Assembly (NCBI GenBank): GCA_003427395.1
Contig: BFEA01000060.1
Coordinates: forward strand, 1,578,736 to 1,601,813
DNA from: Chara braunii
Taxonomy: Eukaryota > Streptophyta > Charophyceae > Charales > Characeae
Reading direction: 5' to 3'
DNA length: 23,078 bases
Part shown: in pieces, positions 18,580 to 23,078 of the stretch
Layout: the number at the start of each line of letters is the position of its first letter
How positions within the stretch are numbered: position 1 is the first letter of the stretch
Notes under the pieces: generated by a model
The model's database searches: none
Seen by the model: the letters and a program-made list of their open reading frames with translations, nothing else
Told to the model about the DNA's origin: nothing
Made by a program: the position numbers and the translations under genes

Positions 18580-18725
18580 TCCACCAGTACCTTTCCCATA
18601 TGTTGGCCGCGGGCAGTGTCGGAGGCCCAAAACGAAAAACAGGCCGCCAACGGTGGCCCTCCCCCGCTTGGCTACTGCCTTACCTGGCACATCTTAGATT
18701 TAAAGCGGGGAAAGGTACTGGTGGT
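18580..18725. mobile_element. MITE-like element, ACCACCAGTAC family, copy C
   Basis: The left end CCACCAGTACCTTTCCC (from 18,581) is the inverse of the right end GGGAAAGGTACTGGTGG (to 18,724). The right end is followed by TTAA (18,726-18,729). The left TTAA is eroded. The same terminal word borders the elements at 6,158-7,370 and 19,889-20,087. It has no coding capacity. Confidence 0.6.
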
Positions 18726-18729
18726 TTAA

Positions 18730-19303
18730 AATGACACCAAATGAAAATACATTGTGCCCTCTTCTTCCCCCGAGGCATGCTCCCTCTTGCTTTTAGAGGA
18801 AGCCGGTGCGAGAGGTGGTGATTACCAGTCAGGAGACTCCCAGTGGTACCCAGTTTCAGATATCCCTCTGTTTCACACTGTCCCCATGTCTCCCTCTGTG
18901 GCCCTTCATATTCAATGATAGTAAACCCTTTTGTACCCATTATGTCCACTTATTAAGTTATTATAGTTGCCTCCCCTATATTCCCCTTTTGCCCCCAGCT
19001 CTTAGTAGTTCTAGTCTGTAGTCCCCTTCCTTTTTCTTTTTTTTTTCTTAAGCCCAGGGTGTTGTAGAGGCCGGTTACTAGGCACACATTGATAGCCTGA
19101 AGCGGTGAGCCAGTCCTTTTATTGCCATCCCTGTACTGTAGCCAACATGAAGTTTTCATCATGATGTTTGTTTTGAAAATGGACTGTGTTTTCAGCTGGG
19201 TGGATATAACTGTTCTGTCTGACTGATCAAACTGTTTCTTTTTTTTTTCTTTTTTTTGGGGGGGGTTGTTGGTGGTGGTGTGGGGTTATAACTTCACTTG
19301 ATT
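18730..19303. other. No gene recognised
   Basis: The stretch is T/C-rich with no domain on either strand. A T-rich then G-rich run (about 19,238-19,266) precedes the next inverted-repeat element. Confidence 0.4.
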
Positions 19304-19459
19304 CACAAAACGAGTTATAATTGCACTATGGGGTAAGATACAGCTTGCAATTGCACTTTGGGCATCCTAAAGCTGGGTTGTATACATCGCCCGAACTGCA
19401 ATTCGAAACTGTGGCTTGGCCCATAGTGCAATTATAAGTTTTTATAACTCATTTTTGTG
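19304..19459. mobile_element. MITE-like element with 29-bp inverted ends
   Basis: The left end CACAAAACGAGTTATAATTG, continuing CACTATGGG, is the inverse of the right end CCCATAGTGCAATTATAA followed by TTATAACTCATTTTTGTG. The right end has about ten extra bases. The 156-bp unit has no coding capacity. It is unrelated to the ACCACCAGT family. I found no clear target-site duplication. Confidence 0.6.
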
Positions 19460-19888
19460 ACACCCGCGGAGTTTCCCCTTTGAAATTCTTTTTCAGTGCC
19501 CAAAAACTGCCTCTTTCCTGTGAAAAAATGATCATGTTTGTCTTCATAAAACTGAATAAAAGTAACAAACAATAAAATTTTGTGATGAACATGAAGCCTT
19601 AGGTAGATGAAACACAAAAAATTACGGTGATAAGGGAAGTTTTAGCCGGGTCATTCATTATTAGCATCATTTTTATGTGCTCCATTCCATTCTTGTTGTT
19701 TTGTAGACGAGCGTGTCTGGCTGATTGAGGACCACCAAAACGAAGGCCCATCATTCAAGGTGGGTGTTGCTAAGGACCATTTTCATCCATCCTTTGAGCT
19801 TCTTCACGTCTACCACCTTTCCCGTATCCTGCTGATTCTATCGGAAAGGGTCCATGAACTTCTTTTTCTGCTACATCATTTTATTTAA
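19460..19888. other. No gene recognised
   Basis: A/T-rich DNA. A short frame near 19,700-19,860 includes words such as DERVWLIEDHQNEG but does not reach a recognisable domain. Confidence 0.35.
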
Positions 19889-20087
19889 ACCACCAGTACT
19901 TGGCCCATACATCGGCCGCGGTGCCTCCCCGTTAACGTGCCGCGGTACTTGGGCTTCGGGCTACTGGACCACATTGGCTGGAGGCCGCAGCCAAAAAGAA
20001 AACAAAACGCGCGCCAGCGGTTCGGTTCAACTTGGCGCGCAGGGTGCGCAGAGGCTCGGCTTCTTAGCTGGGCCAAGTACTGGTGGT
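19889..20087. mobile_element. MITE-like element, ACCACCAGTAC family, copy B
   Basis: Perfect 19-bp inverted ends: ACCACCAGTACTTGGCCCA on the left and its inverse up to 20,087. Each is bordered by TTAA (19,885-19,888 and 20,088-20,091). The 199-bp interior is GC-rich with no coding capacity. It shares its terminal word and TTAA borders with the 1.2-kb element in the LINE, so the two are probably mobilised by the same transposase. Confidence 0.8.
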
Positions 20088-20203
20088 TTAAAGCACCAGT
20101 ACACCACCCATCGGCCCGCGGGTGTCAGCATGAGACCCGCACCACTTCGGAGGCCGCCGTTTTTTTTATTCAACGATGCCCCACGCCGCGCGGTCCCNCC
20201 GAG

Positions 20204-20354
20204 TTTTTTTTTTCTTTTTTTTTTTTTTTACACATCTGGAAGGGGCCTATTCGAAGAGGTGATAGGAGCACCCTCCGCGAATAGGACCCCGGTAGAAGAT
20301 GGCTCCATTCTATTGGTGGGGAGCTGCACCAGCTGAAATCGGGTCCAGCGTCCC
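20204..20354 (-). mobile_element. Short poly(A) retroposon, copy 3
   Basis: A T run interrupted by one C (20,204-20,228) is followed by TATTGGTGGGGAGC and ends GGGTCCAGCGTCCCA. This matches the tail-proximal unit of the composite copy at 8,890. The interior (20,230-20,300) differs and contains an inverted pair, GGCCTATTCG and CGAATAGGACC. The orientation is the same as the other copies. Confidence 0.65.
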
Positions 20355-20561
20355 AATTGAAAAACCGGAACCAATCACGAGGGCTATCGATGGGCAGCAT
20401 TGATTGTCCTCAGGCGAGGGGATTAACTGCTCATCAAATAGACTAGGAGTGATGTATGAGAACAGATGCAAATGAAACCAACGAGTGGTAGAAATTAAGC
20501 AATCTACCAATCAACCTCCTATTTCTTCCCATCGTTGATGAACAAATCCAATCGATCGAAG

Positions 20562-20617
20562 TCAATCCAATCAATCAAATCAATCAATCAATCAATCAAT
20601 CAATCATATCAATCAAC
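20562..20617. repeat. (CAAT)n microsatellite
   Basis: An imperfect CAAT/TCAA tetranucleotide run with one perfect core near 20,580-20,605. Confidence 0.85.
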
Positions 20618-20654
20618 CTCCGAGTTTTGCTTGTGGCGATAAGAACTTTCTGCA

Positions 20655-20813
20655 AGGCCGGGGTCGTGTACTTGCGGTTTAACATCCTGTGGCGACCTGC
20701 GATCCCGGGGTGGTAAGAGAGAGAACCAGCAGGATCGAGGCACTTTTGTGGATAACTCCAATCCGGTATTGGAAAACGGCTCCAACGGCTCCAACGGCTC
20801 CAACGTCCTTTGA
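20655..20813 (-). mobile_element. Diverged poly(A)-retroposon relative with 9-bp triplication
   Basis: It shares GGTGGTAAGAG, AACCAGCAGGAT and GAGGC words with the copy at about 8,937-8,970, and ends GGCTCCAACGTCC, like the GGTCCAACGTCC of the composite. The word CGGCTCCAA occurs three times in a row (about 20,774-20,802). There is no poly(T) tract beside it, so it is either degraded or 3'-truncated. Confidence 0.45.
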
Positions 20814-20973
20814 GCAACATCAGCAAAGAAAACGGCAGACTGGAAGCTTTGCCCGCGGCTTTTCTTAAACCCTTCTTAGAAACCTACGCAGAAAAGCTGT
20901 CAGCCCTTGAGGCCGCTTAAACAGAGTGGAAACCTGGTTTGCTGCCAGATGTAATCATAACTGAGAGATTTCC

Positions 20974-20985
20974 TTTTTTTTTTTT

Positions 20986-21029
<44 letters not shown>

Positions 21030-21154
21030 GATTAGTACAACCAGAGGTGGTGGTAGGGGTGCTGATAAGAGCAGACACTGCTATCACTCTAGGGGAGGCT
21101 CCATCTATTGGTGGGGAGCTTCACCTGCTGCTGGAAACCGGGTCCAGCGTCCCA
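20974..21154 (-). mobile_element. Short poly(A) retroposon, copy 4
   Basis: A long T run broken by CC (20,974-21,027) is followed by GTGCTGATAAGAGCAG, GGAGGCTCCATCTATTGG, and CCGGGTCCAGCGTCCCA at 21,154. It is the closest relative of copy 1 at 1,371, sharing the CTGATAAGAGCAG word. No clear target-site duplication was found. Confidence 0.7.
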
Positions 21155-21266
21155 GAACAACATGTTTCTTTGTTTACACAAACATTTGAATGCGGTACCG
21201 GTAGCTGCATGGTCCACACATGAAGGAGACAGTTCGTGAATGAGGCTACACACGTACTCAGTATCG

Positions 21267-21900
21267 TTAAGTCTTTTGCCTACATGACAGCTGTATTTGG
21301 GTGGCAGTAAACCTGAGTCCCATGGCTGCTATTTCCCTCCAGTCGCGGATTTTACTCATGGAGTCAGGCTGTACCCCCTCTGTTTGGAGCCCAATACATG
21401 TACTAGGCAGAGTGACCTCCCATTCCCCAACCCCCACTCTTTGGAATGCTAGGTTTTGATCCATGTTGAACAATGTTAGACTGATTTGGTTATGCTTTGA
21501 GTCAGTCACAGGCTGTCGGGATTTGGTCTGTATCCAAGTCTGTAGTTGAGCCTTCTGTACCTCTTCACTCAACCTCTGAGCGCCTGATATGCCGTGGTCT
21601 ATTCTGGTACTTCGTCATGTGGGGGTTGTGGGGGCTATATTCTAATTCCCCTAACCCCTAACCCCTAAACCCTCAGTACTGCACATTCTCTTTGTATCGA
21701 GAGTTATAGTAACCATTTGTTATGTATCTGTCCTCCCATGTCCGTTGATCACATGACCCCAATGAGAGGTATCTTTCTGATCGGCCACTGCTGTTGCTCC
21801 TCTCCTGTCGATCCGTTGTCTTGAAGTCACCCAGTATAGTATGAAGTAGCAGATCTCACCGGCGGGCGTTTACATAATGCACGGTCACTTGCGTACCCCC
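21267..21900 (-). pseudogene. Decayed LINE EEP endonuclease remnant
   Basis: On the minus strand, from high to low coordinates: a VIAYLHQPKG word near 21,900, VTVHYVNAR, ILGDFKTTDR (EEP GDFN block, near 21,810), TRIDHGIS (SRID block, near 21,590), then KHNQISLTLFN (a degraded SDH block, near 21,490). The 101-codon frame 21,267-21,572 is the last part. Frameshifts and stops separate the blocks, so this is dead. Each block alone is weak; their order and spacing make the call. It is a different copy from the two LINEs at the left. Confidence 0.5.
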
Positions 21901-23028
21901 TTAGGCTGATGCAGGTAAGCTATTACAGACACTGCCTACACACCACCCAAGGGATCGTCCACAGTGTTGCATGTTGGGTCCAGACTATGATTGGTTTGCT
22001 TGCTGTCCTTGGTCCATGGTTGTTCTGATAATTGTGCAGTTGTTTCCCTGCGACGAACTACTTTCTGCAACCGCGCGATCTTCTGCGCGAGGCTACGTCG
22101 GGGTTGAAACGGGTTGAGTCAGGATGGCCGGGTGAATTGCATGAGTGCCCTTGTTTTGCTTGCTTTTTTTTTAAGAATTAAGGCCGGAGTAGTCTTGCGG
22201 CGGTTGGTAGCTGATCGCGCCTTAGCGAGNGCGAAAGATAACTGTTGACATAGCTTCTTTCTTGTTCTGCTGTGGGAAAGGGGAATTTTGGTGCAATTGC
22301 CGCGCGGGAGAATCTTTTTGAATTTTTAACTGCTGTCGAGCCCCGCGGGCTCTCGGAATTTGCTTTGTTTGAAATTCCTTTTTGCAACTAGGATTTAGAT
22401 TACGAATTTAGGCGCACCTCAATTTCTGATGCACGATGCTTCTTGCTTGCGCACGCCTTGCTGCGTCAGGATCTGCGCTCTGAATTTTCCGCGCCTTAAT
22501 CCTTGCGTGTAACTGTAATTCTGGTTTTGGCGGGCATAATTGCAATTGGAATCCTCACGTTCTTGATATCTTTTGTGGCGCCCCCATGCGCGCATACTTC
22601 TTCCTCTGTCCTACTGGCCTGAACACATGCATGGTCGGATCGACGTGTGGAGTGAGGCTACGTCCCCTACGCCGTGGCCTGACCATGCAGTCGTAGGCAG
22701 TCCCTTCCTCGTTCTTCCTTATAGTCCGACATAATCCGAGGTATCGCGCGCATACGCATGCATGCGATAAATTTCGTAAGCATGATTATCTCGCTCTCTA
22801 AGGCTTCAGGAAGTTATAGCGGTTGAGAGAATCGGCTAACGAGCAAGATTTGGAAGGTGAGTAGAGAGTTGGGCGATCCGATAAGCTGGTGCTGGGCATG
22901 TGGGGTTGACGTGGGGCCGCGACGAACTGTGGCACACGAGCGAACCCGGCTGGCATGCTCGGACTAAGCAGGGTGAAAACTCTGTGTAGGTGCGAGGCAA
23001 CAGACTGGTCGCATCAGAGTGATGAGAT
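21901..23028. other. No gene recognised
   Basis: I see no convincing coding region, RNA gene or repeat. The stretch has one ambiguous base (22,230) and a self-complementary GCATGCATGC near 22,757. It could be flanking DNA of a gene outside the window. Confidence 0.35.

Positions 23029-23078
<50 letters not shown>
23029..23078. repeat. (GA)n microsatellite at window end
   Basis: A GA dinucleotide run with one AAAG interruption continues to the last base. Confidence 0.95.

Noticed and set aside
21650-21675. Telomere-like CCCTAA/CCCTAAA words
   Set aside because: There are only three or four imperfect units, and similar CCCCTAACCCC words occur in the retroposon at about 9,203; too short to call a telomeric repeat.
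22178-22387. A 69-codon minus frame
   Set aside because: It crosses an ambiguous base, has no recognisable domain, and is of a length expected by chance.

Overview
This window looks like nuclear DNA of a eukaryote, probably a streptophyte green alga or other member of the green lineage; a Chara-like genome is my best guess, not proven. It is gene-poor. It has long homopolymer runs, (CT)n/(CA)n/(GA)n tracts, an assembly gap of 471 Ns, isolated Ns, and nested retroelements with poly(A) tails. I see no bacterial operons, no rRNA or tRNA genes, and no intact host gene that I can defend.

Layout. (1) 1-10,190 is a nest of LINEs. A plus-strand L1-type LINE begins before 968 with an apurinic-endonuclease-like (EEP) domain. 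It breaks off at about 1,367 and resumes at about 8,402-10,190. Between these lies a minus-strand L1-type LINE (about 1,540-8,400) with the end of ORF1, an EEP domain, a reverse transcriptase and a zinc-finger tail. That LINE is itself split by a 1,213-bp terminal-inverted-repeat element (6,158-7,370) that duplicated TTAA. The second half of the plus LINE carries a 675-bp poly(A) retroposon with a perfect 10-bp target-site duplication. (2) 10,191-13,292 has no recognised gene: pyrimidine-rich low-complexity DNA and the N gap. (3) 13,293-18,157 is the most interesting part: a Penelope-like retroelement (PLE) with permuted domain order. It reads left pseudo-LTR, CCHC zinc-knuckle/coiled-coil ORF, GIY-YIG endonuclease, linker with a CxC motif, Penelope/TERT-type RT, a tandem pair of hammerhead-ribozyme-like motifs, right pseudo-LTR. 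(4) 18,158-21,200 holds short inverted-repeat elements (a foldback and three MITE-like elements) and more copies of the poly(A) retroposon, all in the same orientation. (5) 21,267-21,900 is a decayed minus-strand LINE endonuclease. The rest, to a terminal (GA)n tract, is unassigned.

How the parts work together. In the PLE, the GIY-YIG nuclease would nick the target and the RT would copy the RNA. The zinc-knuckle protein may bind that RNA, and the paired hammerhead motifs sit exactly where one unit ends and the next pseudo-LTR begins, so self-cleavage there would set the RNA 5' end. The endonuclease and linker are frameshifted, but the RT core is open for about 380 codons with all three catalytic Asp residues. 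The minus LINE probably supplied the machinery that moved the short poly(A) retroposons, which is an inference from their tails.
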